This document shows positions 7,356-13,740 of a stretch of DNA of 14,944 nucleotides, one piece after another. A program made the translations under genes and the position numbers. Position 1 is the first letter of the stretch, and every line of letters starts with the position of its first letter. Origin of the DNA: Candidatus Saccharimonadota bacterium (GTDB lineage: Bacteria; Patescibacteriota; Saccharimonadia; Saccharimonadales; UBA4665); assembly GCA_029288515.1 (NCBI GenBank), contig JARIHB010000041.1:1-14944 (forward strand), in the 5' to 3' direction. The notes beneath the pieces are model-generated. The model made no database searches. It was not told where the DNA came from and saw nothing but the letters and a program-made list of their open reading frames with translations.

Positions 7356-7396
7356 ATGTATACGGACAGCCATGCTTATGGCAGACAGTATACATA
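7355..7396. repeat. Interrupted inverted repeat, possible operator or hairpin
   Basis: TATGTATAC (7355-7363) and GTATACATA (7388-7396) are perfect 9-bp inverted arms. Inside them GCCAT and ATGGC form a second 5-bp stem around GCTT, separated from the outer stem by a symmetrical 5-nt internal loop (GGACA/AGACA). It lies between the terminator and the next gene, 20 nt upstream of the preferred start at 7416. It could be an operator, or an mRNA hairpin close to the ribosome-binding site. Confidence 0.45.
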
Positions 7397-7415
7397 AATA
7401 ATGAAAGGCCGCAAC

Positions 7416-7646
7416 ATGGTAATGCTTATTACCCGCCCCACCACCTTACCTTCTCAAGTTATATGTATTATCTGCAAGGAGCCTGTCCAACCGGACCAAG
7501 CCACCAGCGGTTCACTGGATGCCAATAATCAGCAGGCCTACGCTTGCAGCCATCACTTGTATAACCGCCGTCTATGGGTGCCGGAATGGGCGGCCTTCGA
7601 AATAACCCAACAGCGCATTCGGTCGAAAGCCAAGGAATCAGCGTAA
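7416..7646 (+). CDS. Small Cys/His-rich protein, unknown function
   Basis: A 76-aa protein not recognised as a named family. The start at 7416 (MVMLITRP) is preferred over 7401 because GAAAGG (7403-7408) stands 7 nt before it. It holds a CIIC pair (Cys17, Cys20) and a later CSHH (Cys44, His46, His47), spaced like a small zinc-binding knuckle. The C-terminal half (LYNRRLWVPEWAAFEITQQRIRSKAKES) is probably helical and ends basic. Metal binding is an inference from the spacing. The stop codon shares one base with the start of the next gene (TAATG), so the two are cotranslated. It lies downstream of the attenuator-like RNA. Confidence 0.65.
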   Translation: MVMLITRPTTLPSQVICIICKEPVQPDQATSGSLDANNQQAYACSHHLYNRRLWVPEWAAFEITQQRIRSKAKESA

Positions 7647-8149
7647 TGATCCTCCATCTTGATAATGGCCGCTGGTATATAGATGTCCGCGGGCCAGGCA
7701 GTAGTGATCAGCACAGTTTAGATTTAAGCCTCCACCTGCCCCGGCGTCTCACTGCCGGACATGTGGTGATCGTAGCCGAAAATCCCCGAGTATTTTTATC
7801 AGTAATTCGCAAACGCTGGATGCGGCTTTTATATGATGTGGAAATACAGCGCTCCAGCACGCTCGACCCGCTGCGCCGCGAAAGCCTGCAACACGAGGTA
7901 GAACGAATGCGCACCTGTACGTTCTCCGCCAAAGCACCGCCAGACGCGCCAGTCGGAACCCAAATATTCGTCGTAAAGCCCGACTGGCTGACGGATCTTC
8001 CCGAACATATGACGTTATACATTGCCACGTCACTCACTACCCAACAGATAGTACAAGCGATGAAACGGCTGCGGCGGGGCGGACTGATCGTTATTTACGG
8101 AAACTGGACAGCCGACTACGAAATACTCTTGCATCAAACGTACCAATAA
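7646..8149 (+). CDS. Alpha/beta protein of unknown function, 167 aa
   Basis: Not recognised. An in-frame ATG exists 72 nt upstream, but the start at 7646 is preferred: it forms a TAATG junction with the preceding gene and has AAGGAA (7633-7638 region) about 8-9 nt upstream, and the extra N-terminal residues are only antisense-like filler inside the neighbour. The protein alternates hydrophobic strands and charged helices: HVVIVAEN (39-46), an Arg-rich helix (54-68), QIFVV (106-110), MTLYIATS (122-129) and LRRGGLIVIYGNW (142-154). The last motif is like the late strand of Rossmann-fold methyltransferases (L-x-x-G-G-x-x-V-I-Y), but no SAM-binding GxGxG loop is visible, so an enzymatic role is not claimed. 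It ends 25 nt before a bidirectional terminator. Confidence 0.75.
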   Translation: MILHLDNGRWYIDVRGPGSSDQHSLDLSLHLPRRLTAGHVVIVAENPRVFLSVIRKRWMRLLYDVEIQRSSTLDPLRRESLQHEVERMRTCTFSAKAPPDAPVGTQIFVVKPDWLTDLPEHMTLYIATSLTTQQIVQAMKRLRRGGLIVIYGNWTADYEILLHQTYQ

Positions 8150-8174
8150 ACGGTTCGGATACCGTGCAGGCAAA

Positions 8175-8210
8175 ATGAAAAACGACCGTCGGGTGACGAT
8201 CGTTTTTCAT
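8175..8210. terminator. Bidirectional intrinsic terminator
   Basis: A 16-bp stem (8175-8190 with 8195-8210) has a GGGT loop. A-rich and T-rich stem ends give T5 on either strand. The single mismatch (C8186 against A8199) becomes a G-U pair in the minus-strand transcript, so folding is slightly better for tRNA-Val than for the plus-strand genes. It separates convergent units and begins one base from the encoded CCA of tRNA-Val. Confidence 0.85.
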
Positions 8211-8287
8211 TGGTGGGCGCTGAGGGATTCGAACCCCCGACCCTCTCGGTGTAAACGAGATGCTCTAGCCAACTGAGCTAAGCGCCC
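8211..8287 (-). tRNA. tRNA-Val (anticodon UAC)
   Basis: On the minus strand the acceptor stem GGGCGCU/AGCGCCC is perfect. The D-arm is GCUC/GAGC, the anticodon stem UCUCG/CGAGA encloses UUUACAC (anticodon UAC), and the T-arm CGGGG/CCCUC-type stem carries UUCGAAU. The discriminator is A and CCA is encoded at 8211-8213. It has its own promoter upstream and a terminator hairpin directly after the CCA. Confidence 0.97.
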
Positions 8288-8304
8288 ATTAATAGGCTTG
8301 CTCA

Positions 8305-8333
8305 ATTGTACGTTATAGGAGGTAATTTTGCAA
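8305..8333 (-). promoter_or_regulatory. Promoter of tRNA-Val
   Basis: On the minus strand TTGCAA (8328-8333) and TACAAT (8305-8310) are separated by exactly 17 nt. The predicted start, about 7 nt further, is roughly 11 nt before the mature tRNA 5' end. It lies between the paralogue A stop and the tRNA. Confidence 0.65.
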
Positions 8334-8345
8334 TACTAGAGGCCG

Positions 8346-9635
8346 CTACTGATCGTGAGGGCCGTACAACCTACCGATCGCCTCGTTACGAGGGATGCCA
8401 AGGACGTCGACGAGCATGTCAAGAACAGCTACCCTCTTGTGGCCGCCGTGTGTTCTGACATGGCGCGTATTACTTGCCTTAACAATAAGGTCAGCTAACC
8501 CTGCACTCCCTTCAGGCGTATTACTACCCGGGTATATGTGCCTGATCGCCTGGCCCACTCGCTGCGTCATGTCAGCGATATACGACGGGGGCCCGGCGTT
8601 ACCATCGCCAACATCAAACATAAATTCTACAAGGCGGGCTACAGTGTATTCTTGCGCGCCTTCTTCAAACTCAACTGGCGTGCCAATTCGCTGGGCAGCG
8701 GATACGACGTTAGTCAGAGCCTCCGACACGTCCCTTCTGGCAGCTACCAGCAGGCGAACTTCTTGTTCGCCATCCACTTGCCGTGCTACCACCAACTCTT
8801 CGTCAATCGCTCGCCAATCGCCTAAAAGCCTGTTGCATGACCGGTTCAAAAAAACACCCGCTTCGTCACCGGTATATACATGCACAGATGGGTTGTCACC
8901 TTCAAACCACGATGCCGGGTTATCAAGCGGAACCTCTGTCTGACCATTGACGCCTACATAGAATAGATTAACGTGTGGGTCTTCGCCCACCTGTACAAGC
9001 CGCAAACTGAAATGATCATGCTCAGCTACACCACCTACATAGACATCGTCGTCTCTACTACCACCCAGGCGCTCATACACAACCACCGATTGACCTGCTG
9101 CAATTTTACTACCAAGCGCATCTACGGCTCTAACCCGCGCCTCACGTTCATCGGGAGTCTCTTTATTGCCGTCGACCGGGCTGAGGCGCACTGCGTCAGC
9201 TACATGATCCCTGCCGGTAGCGTAGCCCTCAGCCGTTTTAGGAAGCACGTTATAATACATCTGACGACCCATACTTAATGTTCCATCTACAGCTTCATCA
9301 TGGGAGTTAACCATATCCTGTAAGCCGGTGTGCTCTGACTGCAATCCATGCAGCCGAGAGCGTAACACGTCCATCTCGCCACGGATTTCTTCAAGCCTGG
9401 CTGTGTTAACTTCATGCTGTTCACTCAGCTCCGCTACGGCACTCAACACATTACGTGTCAATTCGGCGGGGTCAACACCATAAGGACCATACTCCGTCGA
9501 CGGACCACCCGGGTCTGCACCTTGGGGCAGGAAATGCGGATTACCCATATCTCCGCCATAGGGAGGAACATATGGATTTCCATGACCCTCAGGGCTCTCG
9601 CCGCCAGAATCAATGCCCGACATGCCTATTCTCAC
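8346..9635 (-). CDS. Paralogue A: unknown coiled-coil protein of a local three-member family
   Basis: A 429-aa protein with no recognised domain, signal peptide or membrane segment. Residues 1-58 are Gly/Pro/Tyr-rich and probably disordered. Residues about 60-112 form a coiled coil. A core (about 145-235) contains the EREARVRAVDALGSKIAAGQ helix, then VYVGGVAEHDHFSL (EHDH at 205-208) and LFYVGVNGQTEV. The C-terminus (from about 359, RVGQAIRHIYPG) is helical and holds the only other stretch shared with paralogue B. Translation is coupled to the upstream gene: GTG at 9633-9635 overlaps that gene's TGA. An ATG at 9623 with GAGGGG further upstream is an alternative start. It is probably cotranscribed with paralogue B. 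Confidence 0.82.
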   Translation of the reverse strand: MRIGMSGIDSGGESPEGHGNPYVPPYGGDMGNPHFLPQGADPGGPSTEYGPYGVDPAELTRNVLSAVAELSEQHEVNTARLEEIRGEMDVLRSRLHGLQSEHTGLQDMVNSHDEAVDGTLSMGRQMYYNVLPKTAEGYATGRDHVADAVRLSPVDGNKETPDEREARVRAVDALGSKIAAGQSVVVYERLGGSRDDDVYVGGVAEHDHFSLRLVQVGEDPHVNLFYVGVNGQTEVPLDNPASWFEGDNPSVHVYTGDEAGVFLNRSCNRLLGDWRAIDEELVVARQVDGEQEVRLLVAARRDVSEALTNVVSAAQRIGTPVEFEEGAQEYTVARLVEFMFDVGDGNAGPPSYIADMTQRVGQAIRHIYPGSNTPEGSAGLADLIVKASNTRHVRTHGGHKRVAVLDMLVDVLGIPRNEAIGRLYGPHDQ

Positions 9636-11113
9636 CCCTCTTCCTGGTTCGTGAACCGAGCGTAGATTTCGGTATAGTTACCCCCTGTAAGCCTGGCAAT
9701 ACTGTGCGCGGCAAATATACGAGGCTGCTCTTCACCTTGGATGCCCAACTGCTCACTCACAGCCTGTACCAGATACTCCCTTAAGGATTCATTCGTTATG
9801 CCGGGATTGAGCTGTCGGACAGCGCGACCGACCCTCTCCATGCGCTCTACCGGTTGTTCGAAGACTTGTCCACCGCCAATACGTACGAAGTGATTAACTA
9901 ACATATCGCTCATAGCAGCACCCCGCTCGCCAAAATCCAAGGCTACGCCTGCCCGATCAGAGATCTCCAGTGTATCAACGAGGTTGGATGCAACGAAAAA
10001 ACGTTCTCTGTCAAGACGGCCATATGCTTCTTGATTACCCTGTTCACCCGCATCGGTCATTGCCTGTGAAAGATCGTGGATAGCATCGGTAAACCCGTTG
10101 CAGTCAGCAGTCAGCAAGGCAGCGCTCGCTTCCTGGCCAACGCCTACCGTGATATTCGGCTGGACATCAACGTCGGCATGGCCGGTCTCGGGATCTTCAT
10201 GCCCCATAGAAGCGAACGCTGCGCTATTCATTAGAGCAACAGGATGATCTCCTACCCCTACAACGAACATACTGCTTAACGGATCGTGCGGGAACGGAGC
10301 AAACGAGAGGCCGCCAGGATGGTCATGAGCTGCCGCCGCTGAATATGACACATACCCTCTCCCGTCGACAAGCCGCACAACCGCCGGCTGGTCGGGGACA
10401 ATCTGTGCTGACATTTCCATCAGTGCAGCAACGCGCGCTTCGCGTTCGGCGTGAGACTCATAGTTATCGAATGGCGGGCTTAGCTGTAACGCTGCCCGTA
10501 AATACTCTTCACCATTTACTACACCATCCGCAACAGCAGCTTGTTCGCTTGCCATATTCCATATATGAACGCGGCCTGTAGCTAAGAGGTCACCCATAGC
10601 CGTCTCATCATCCTCGGCCTGCTGCTGCAGAGCCCCCAATTCTCTCTTTACTTCCTGGAAGTCAGGAGAGGTCTCGTCTAGTAATGAACCTAGTTGCTCC
10701 ACTCTTTGTCTTAGCACCGCCGCTATTGCTCGACGTGTTACAGAATTGGAACGCAAAGTATCAAGCTGAGCGACTGTACTGCTTACAACCTCTCCCAGAC
10801 GAGCATCAACAGATGCTTCATCTGTCACTGCAGCTTCATGGCTTACTTGATGGTCTCTATGTTCTGCCGTTGGCTGATCAGCATCAGGCACAGGTATATC
10901 ACCACGATCATCGGGCGCCCCGCCATATTCACCCGCAAAACCCCCACTGGAAGCAGTTGGTAAAAATGGCGCATCCGATTGGCTCACTCCCTCGCCGTAG
11001 CCAGGCAGGGCATCCGGAGGCACCAGAGGATCCGGGAGGTGTCCGGTAAAATCGGACATGTCTCCGCCAGATCCCAGCCCATCATGAGGTTGTTCAGGAA
11101 AATCGAAGGACAT
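9632..11113 (-). CDS. Paralogue B: unknown coiled-coil protein of the same family
   Basis: A 493-aa protein with no recognised family. A long Asp/Pro/Gly-rich tail (1-90) is followed by a coiled coil (about 102-175). The shared core (about 203-295) has LSPPFDNYESHAEREARVAAL, then PAVVRLVDGRGYVSYSAA, AHDHPGGLSF (AHDH at 262-265) and MFVVGVGDHP. The C-terminus starting RVGRAVRQLNPG (about 427) matches RVGQAIRHIYPG of paralogue A. No signal peptide or membrane segment is visible. AAGGAG 9 nt before the ATG is a strong ribosome-binding site, so this is the first gene of an A-B pair. Nothing in it allows a safe functional call. Confidence 0.85.
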   Translation of the reverse strand: MSFDFPEQPHDGLGSGGDMSDFTGHLPDPLVPPDALPGYGEGVSQSDAPFLPTASSGGFAGEYGGAPDDRGDIPVPDADQPTAEHRDHQVSHEAAVTDEASVDARLGEVVSSTVAQLDTLRSNSVTRRAIAAVLRQRVEQLGSLLDETSPDFQEVKRELGALQQQAEDDETAMGDLLATGRVHIWNMASEQAAVADGVVNGEEYLRAALQLSPPFDNYESHAEREARVAALMEMSAQIVPDQPAVVRLVDGRGYVSYSAAAAHDHPGGLSFAPFPHDPLSSMFVVGVGDHPVALMNSAAFASMGHEDPETGHADVDVQPNITVGVGQEASAALLTADCNGFTDAIHDLSQAMTDAGEQGNQEAYGRLDRERFFVASNLVDTLEISDRAGVALDFGERGAAMSDMLVNHFVRIGGGQVFEQPVERMERVGRAVRQLNPGITNESLREYLVQAVSEQLGIQGEEQPRIFAAHSIARLTGGNYTEIYARFTNQEEG

Positions 11114-11158
11114 AATTACGCACTCCTTTCGGTCAAATTGGTAGGTCGATAGAGGAAT

Positions 11159-11167
11159 TGTATATCA
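11159..11167 (-). promoter_or_regulatory. Candidate extended -10 promoter of the paralogue B-A operon
   Basis: TGaTATACA on the minus strand is an extended -10 (TGn at 11165-11167, hexamer 11159-11164), about 45 nt upstream of the paralogue B ATG. No good -35 is seen. The form matches the extended -10 at 7219. Confidence 0.4.
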
Positions 11168-11442
11168 TGCACGCAAAAATAACAGTACACAAATTACCCA
11201 TCTGTGATGTACGCCAACAGCCAACAAGGGCTTGAACCAAATAACAAATATAAAATAAAAAAGCGCCGGCGAACCGATCGTCTTCTTACCTGTAATAAGT
11301 TCATGGTGCGCCAATGCGACCGTAGATGGAACACTTTGGAGTCTAGTATTTTGCTGATGTACGAGAAGCTTTTAAAAATAGGTTTTGATCCTCATCCTAC
11401 TACCGAGCCGGGGTTGGACTCGATAGCTTTATACTGATACTT
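11168..11442. other. A/T-rich stretch without a convincing gene; degenerate ORF and tRNA T-arm-like 13-mer
   Basis: A plus-strand frame from 11204 to 11437 (77 codons) is open, but it has no ribosome-binding site and a low-complexity Lys/Arg-rich middle. Its last 30 or so residues (SILLMYEKLLKIGFDPHPTT and on) look more protein-like and may be the remnant of a lost gene. At 11226-11238 the plus strand reads AAGGGCTTGAACC, 12 of 13 identical to the reverse complement of a tRNA T-arm that recurs at 12298 and inside tRNA-Leu. A TATACT hexamer at 11430-11435 may be the -10 of the next gene. Confidence 0.3.
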
Positions 11443-12291
11443 ATGCTTCTCATTATTTGCTATCTCTTTTATTTTGCTGCTGCTACCATCTCACCGTTGC
11501 AGCGCCGTAAGCTCTCGCTTGCAAGCCATGGCAGTGGCTATGCGCCGGCTTTTGCTTTCAGGGTTTCTATTGTCGTTGCTTGTCTGGGTTTGCTTTTGCC
11601 TTTCTTTTCAGTGGCGGAATTCAAAGGTGAACCACTAAAACTCTTCCTTCTCGCACTTACATGCGGTGTATTCGGCGCGATGTCCATCTCCAGTCAATAC
11701 TGGGCACAAAAGCATGTTGAGGCTGGCCTTACGACTCTTGCCGGCAATGTATATACGCCTGTAACAATTATCTTGGCGACCTTTGTACTTGGAGAAGGGT
11801 TGACGTTGATGCAAGTTGCAGGAACAACGTTATTACTTGCCTCAATCGTGACAGTTTCTAAGAAACACCACTTAGGCAAGCTGCGCTTTGATAGATATTT
11901 TATGGCGATGATTTTGAGCGGCATTGCGCTAGGGATTGCGCTAACCGCAGAACGCGCCCTCCTTAATACTACAGGTTTTACGACAGGTACATTGCTAAGC
12001 TGGTGGTCGCAGGTTATCGGACTGGGATTCGCAGCCCTTTGGTATGGGACAAAAACCACCTTTACAACAAAAGAAACACTTGTAACTGGGGGCCTTCGTT
12101 TTCTGCAGTTATTTTCGTGGGTTTTGCTGGTCTACGCAGCAGGCAACCTTAGCGTTGTGTCCGCAATAACGACTTTTAAAGTGGTTGTTATTTTTGTTTT
12201 TGCTGCGATATTTCTTCATGAACGCGAGGACTTAACGCGAAAAATTATAGGCAGTGCGATTGCTGTTGGTGGGCTGCTCTTGATGAAATGA
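11443..12291 (+). CDS. EamA/DMT-superfamily transporter
   Basis: A 282-aa integral-membrane protein of the drug/metabolite transporter type. It shows about ten hydrophobic segments arranged as two five-helix halves, the EamA pattern. In the first half the segment around LTTLAGNVYTPVTIILATFVLGEGLTL and in the second SAITTFKVVVIFVFAAIFLHERE are the typical family endings, where an E-x-x-T/E-R motif follows the fourth helix of each repeat. The substrate cannot be predicted. It is the only long plus-strand gene between 8150 and the right edge, and its coding sequence is visibly more T-rich than its neighbours. It lacks a Shine-Dalgarno; TATACT ends 8 nt before the ATG, so a leaderless transcript is possible. 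Short tRNA T-arm-like sequences flank it, hinting at acquisition. Confidence 0.85.
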   Translation: MLLIICYLFYFAAATISPLQRRKLSLASHGSGYAPAFAFRVSIVVACLGLLLPFFSVAEFKGEPLKLFLLALTCGVFGAMSISSQYWAQKHVEAGLTTLAGNVYTPVTIILATFVLGEGLTLMQVAGTTLLLASIVTVSKKHHLGKLRFDRYFMAMILSGIALGIALTAERALLNTTGFTTGTLLSWWSQVIGLGFAALWYGTKTTFTTKETLVTGGLRFLQLFSWVLLVYAAGNLSVVSAITTFKVVVIFVFAAIFLHEREDLTRKIIGSAIAVGGLLLMK

Positions 12292-12297
12292 ACCGGA

Positions 12298-12310
12298 AAG
12301 GACTTGAACC
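12298..12310. repeat. tRNA T-arm-like 13-mer between the EamA gene and tRNA-Leu
   Basis: AAGGACTTGAACC lies 7 nt after the EamA stop. Extended by one base, AGGACTTGAACCT (12299-12311) is identical to 12410-12422 inside the T-arm of tRNA-Leu, and it is 12 of 13 identical to 11226-11238 on the other side of the EamA gene. No complete tRNA can be folded around it. Confidence 0.4.
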
Positions 12311-12332
12311 TGTGCCAACAGATTACTCGGCC

Positions 12333-12364
12333 AAAAAGAAAAGCTCCAAGAATAAATTCTGGAA
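12333..12364 (-). terminator. Intrinsic terminator of tRNA-Leu
   Basis: On the minus strand TTCCA-GAA pairs with TTC-(T)-TGGA around a TTTA loop, with one bulged T, and is followed by GCTTTTCTTTTT. It lies 33 nt past the encoded CCA of tRNA-Leu. Confidence 0.55.
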
Positions 12365-12396
12365 CCTTTCTATCTGGAATAAATTGGATCAGACCA

Positions 12397-12481
12397 TGGT
12401 GCGCGAGAGAGGACTTGAACCTCCACGGGTTGCCCCACTACCACCTCAAAGTAGCGCGTCTACCGATTCCGCCACTCGCGC
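12397..12481 (-). tRNA. tRNA-Leu (anticodon GAG)
   Basis: Class II tRNA on the minus strand. The acceptor stem GCGCGAG/CUCGCGC is perfect. The anticodon arm CUACU/GGUAG-type stem has loop UUGAGGU (anticodon GAG, reading CUC/CUU). The variable arm is UGGGGCAACCCG and the T-arm AGAGG-type stem carries UUCAAGU. The discriminator is A (12400) and CCA is encoded (12397-12399). It has a separate promoter and terminator. Confidence 0.96.
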
Positions 12482-12503
12482 GTAATCCACCGTTAACTCA
12501 GGT

Positions 12504-12532
12504 ATTGTACGATTTTTAAGAGAAAAACTCAA
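12504..12532 (-). promoter_or_regulatory. Promoter of tRNA-Leu
   Basis: On the minus strand TTGAGT (12527-12532) and TACAAT (12504-12509) are spaced by 17 nt. The predicted start is about 15 nt before the mature 5' end at 12481. The architecture is the same as that of the tRNA-Val promoter. Confidence 0.65.
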
Positions 12533-12557
12533 GGCTAGCCGGGTACCGGAGCTACCC
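12522..12557 (-). terminator. Weak terminator-like hairpin after paralogue C
   Basis: GGGTA and TACCC (12541-12545 with 12553-12557) form a 5-bp inverted repeat overlapping the paralogue C stop. The GGCTAGCC palindrome and a T5 tract (12522-12526, minus strand) follow. The stem is short and the T tract is distant, so termination here is uncertain. Confidence 0.28.
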
Positions 12558-13685
12558 TATCTTATCAAGGACATCAAGCAGATCCATGTTAAAGCGGTCA
12601 GTGAGCAGCTGCGCTATATTTTGCCTACTATATATTCCCGGGTACCGGGACCGCCACTCGTGGCTTCTGCGCATGATGTAGTCGGCGAGCGTTTCCTCGG
12701 CATTTGCAGGCCAGAGCTCGTCCAGCGCGGCGAGTGAAGGTTTATAGCTATCCTTAGCGTAATCGCCTTGGCATAGAGTATCCAACAGCGCGTCACCCGC
12801 GAACATATGAAGGCCTACACCATCTCCCAAGGCCGCACGTACATCTGCTATCATATTTACTTCTTGAGCAGCAATCAGCACGTCCATCATGTGTGCTCTA
12901 ACTATAATCTGATCGGTGAGTGTTTGCGCTGGCGATATACCGCTACCAAACAAAGCATCATACTCGCGTACGCTCGCCGCAACCTCACTGCTCAGGTGCG
13001 GCGCTACGGCATCACCGCTTACTACCCGTATTTTTGACGCAGCTCTAGGAGTGGCGTCTTCATCTCCAGGCCAGATATGCACTGTATCAGCCGCATTGAT
13101 TTCCGTCCTATCGTTAATGCCCATCGTAAAATAGGTTAATGCTTTTTGTACTCCGGCGCTTTGGAATGGCACGATTTCAGCCCCCACACTTAGACCGTCA
13201 TGGTCCGGCACACCGGCAATGTACATTGGCCGGTCCTCCCCAATTATCAGTAGCGTTGGCACACCAGCGCTTATCCGCTCACTCGCTTCTTGTAGTGCAC
13301 CCAACCGCAGCTCAATAACTGTTTCACGGTCGAGACCCTCAAACGGATTATTACTTTGCACCACGGCAGTTTCCAATGCTTTCGGCCCGATCGCATAGCC
13401 ACGGGAGCTATCCAGTGCGTCCCAGGCTGCACGCCGTTGACTATACAGCAGATCATGCGCATGTTCAGAATATACTGTATAGGAGTTGGGGCCATCTGGC
13501 GGATATGCTCTCGCTCGTTGATGGCGCCCATACCTCCCATCCGATACCCCGGCCTGTGCAGATCCCGGTGGTAGTAGATCGGTAACAAAAAGCTCCTGCC
13601 CAGTGTTAGCAGGAGAAGCATACGTACCAACATCGGCAGCATCATACTCTGTCGACGGGTACCGCTCGCCGGGACCAGCATCCAT
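12552..13685 (-). CDS. Paralogue C: unknown protein of the same three-member family
   Basis: A 377-aa protein with no recognised domain. The N-terminal 70 or so residues are Gly/Pro/Tyr-rich and share the PSTEY motif (10-14) with paralogue A (45-49). No clear coiled coil follows. The conserved core (about 103-197) has LRLGALQEASERISAGVP, MYIAGVPDHDGLSV (DHDG at 161-164) and YFTMGINDRTEI, aligning with AEHDHFSL...FYVGVNGQTEV of A and AHDHPGGL...FVVGVGDHP of B. The C-terminus is helical (LDELWPANAEETLADYIM and on). No signal peptide or membrane segment is seen. It is monocistronic, separated from A and B by the EamA gene and tRNA-Leu, and appears to be transcribed from a promoter that starts at or near its ATG. 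Confidence 0.82.
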   Translation of the reverse strand: MDAGPGERYPSTEYDAADVGTYASPANTGQELFVTDLLPPGSAQAGVSDGRYGRHQRARAYPPDGPNSYTVYSEHAHDLLYSQRRAAWDALDSSRGYAIGPKALETAVVQSNNPFEGLDRETVIELRLGALQEASERISAGVPTLLIIGEDRPMYIAGVPDHDGLSVGAEIVPFQSAGVQKALTYFTMGINDRTEINAADTVHIWPGDEDATPRAASKIRVVSGDAVAPHLSSEVAASVREYDALFGSGISPAQTLTDQIIVRAHMMDVLIAAQEVNMIADVRAALGDGVGLHMFAGDALLDTLCQGDYAKDSYKPSLAALDELWPANAEETLADYIMRRSHEWRSRYPGIYSRQNIAQLLTDRFNMDLLDVLDKIG

Positions 13686-13691
13686 ACACCT

Positions 13692-13719
13692 ATTCTAAAC
13701 TAAAAGACACTATTTGCAA
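13692..13719 (-). promoter_or_regulatory. Promoter of paralogue C, possibly leaderless
   Basis: On the minus strand TTGCAA (13714-13719) and TAGAAT (13692-13697) are spaced by 16 nt. Only 6 nt separate the -10 from the ATG at 13683-13685, so transcription would start at or within a base or two of the start codon. Confidence 0.5.
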
Positions 13720-13723
13720 CGAC

Positions 13724-13736
13724 GCCTACACTAGGC
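13724..13736. repeat. Small perfect hairpin after the FAD oxidase
   Basis: GCCTA and TAGGC arms (5 bp, 3-nt loop) lie 4 nt downstream of the oxidase stop. There is no T tract, so it is at best a weak terminator or an RNA-stabilising hairpin. Confidence 0.25.
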
Positions 13737-13740
13737 ACTC

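Noticed and set aside
7574..7645. N-terminal extension of the 167-aa protein from an ATG at 7574
   Set aside because: It would overlap most of the last third of the upstream gene; the TAATG junction at 7644-7648 with AAGGAA upstream is a better start.
11204..11437. 77-codon plus-strand ORF
   Set aside because: No ribosome-binding site, a low-complexity Lys/Arg stretch and an A-rich composition; treated as a possible remnant only.
12288..12485. 65-codon plus-strand ORF after the EamA gene
   Set aside because: It runs antisense through tRNA-Leu and its terminator, has no independent ribosome-binding site, and its RERGLEPPRV-type sequence is the usual translation of an antisense tRNA.
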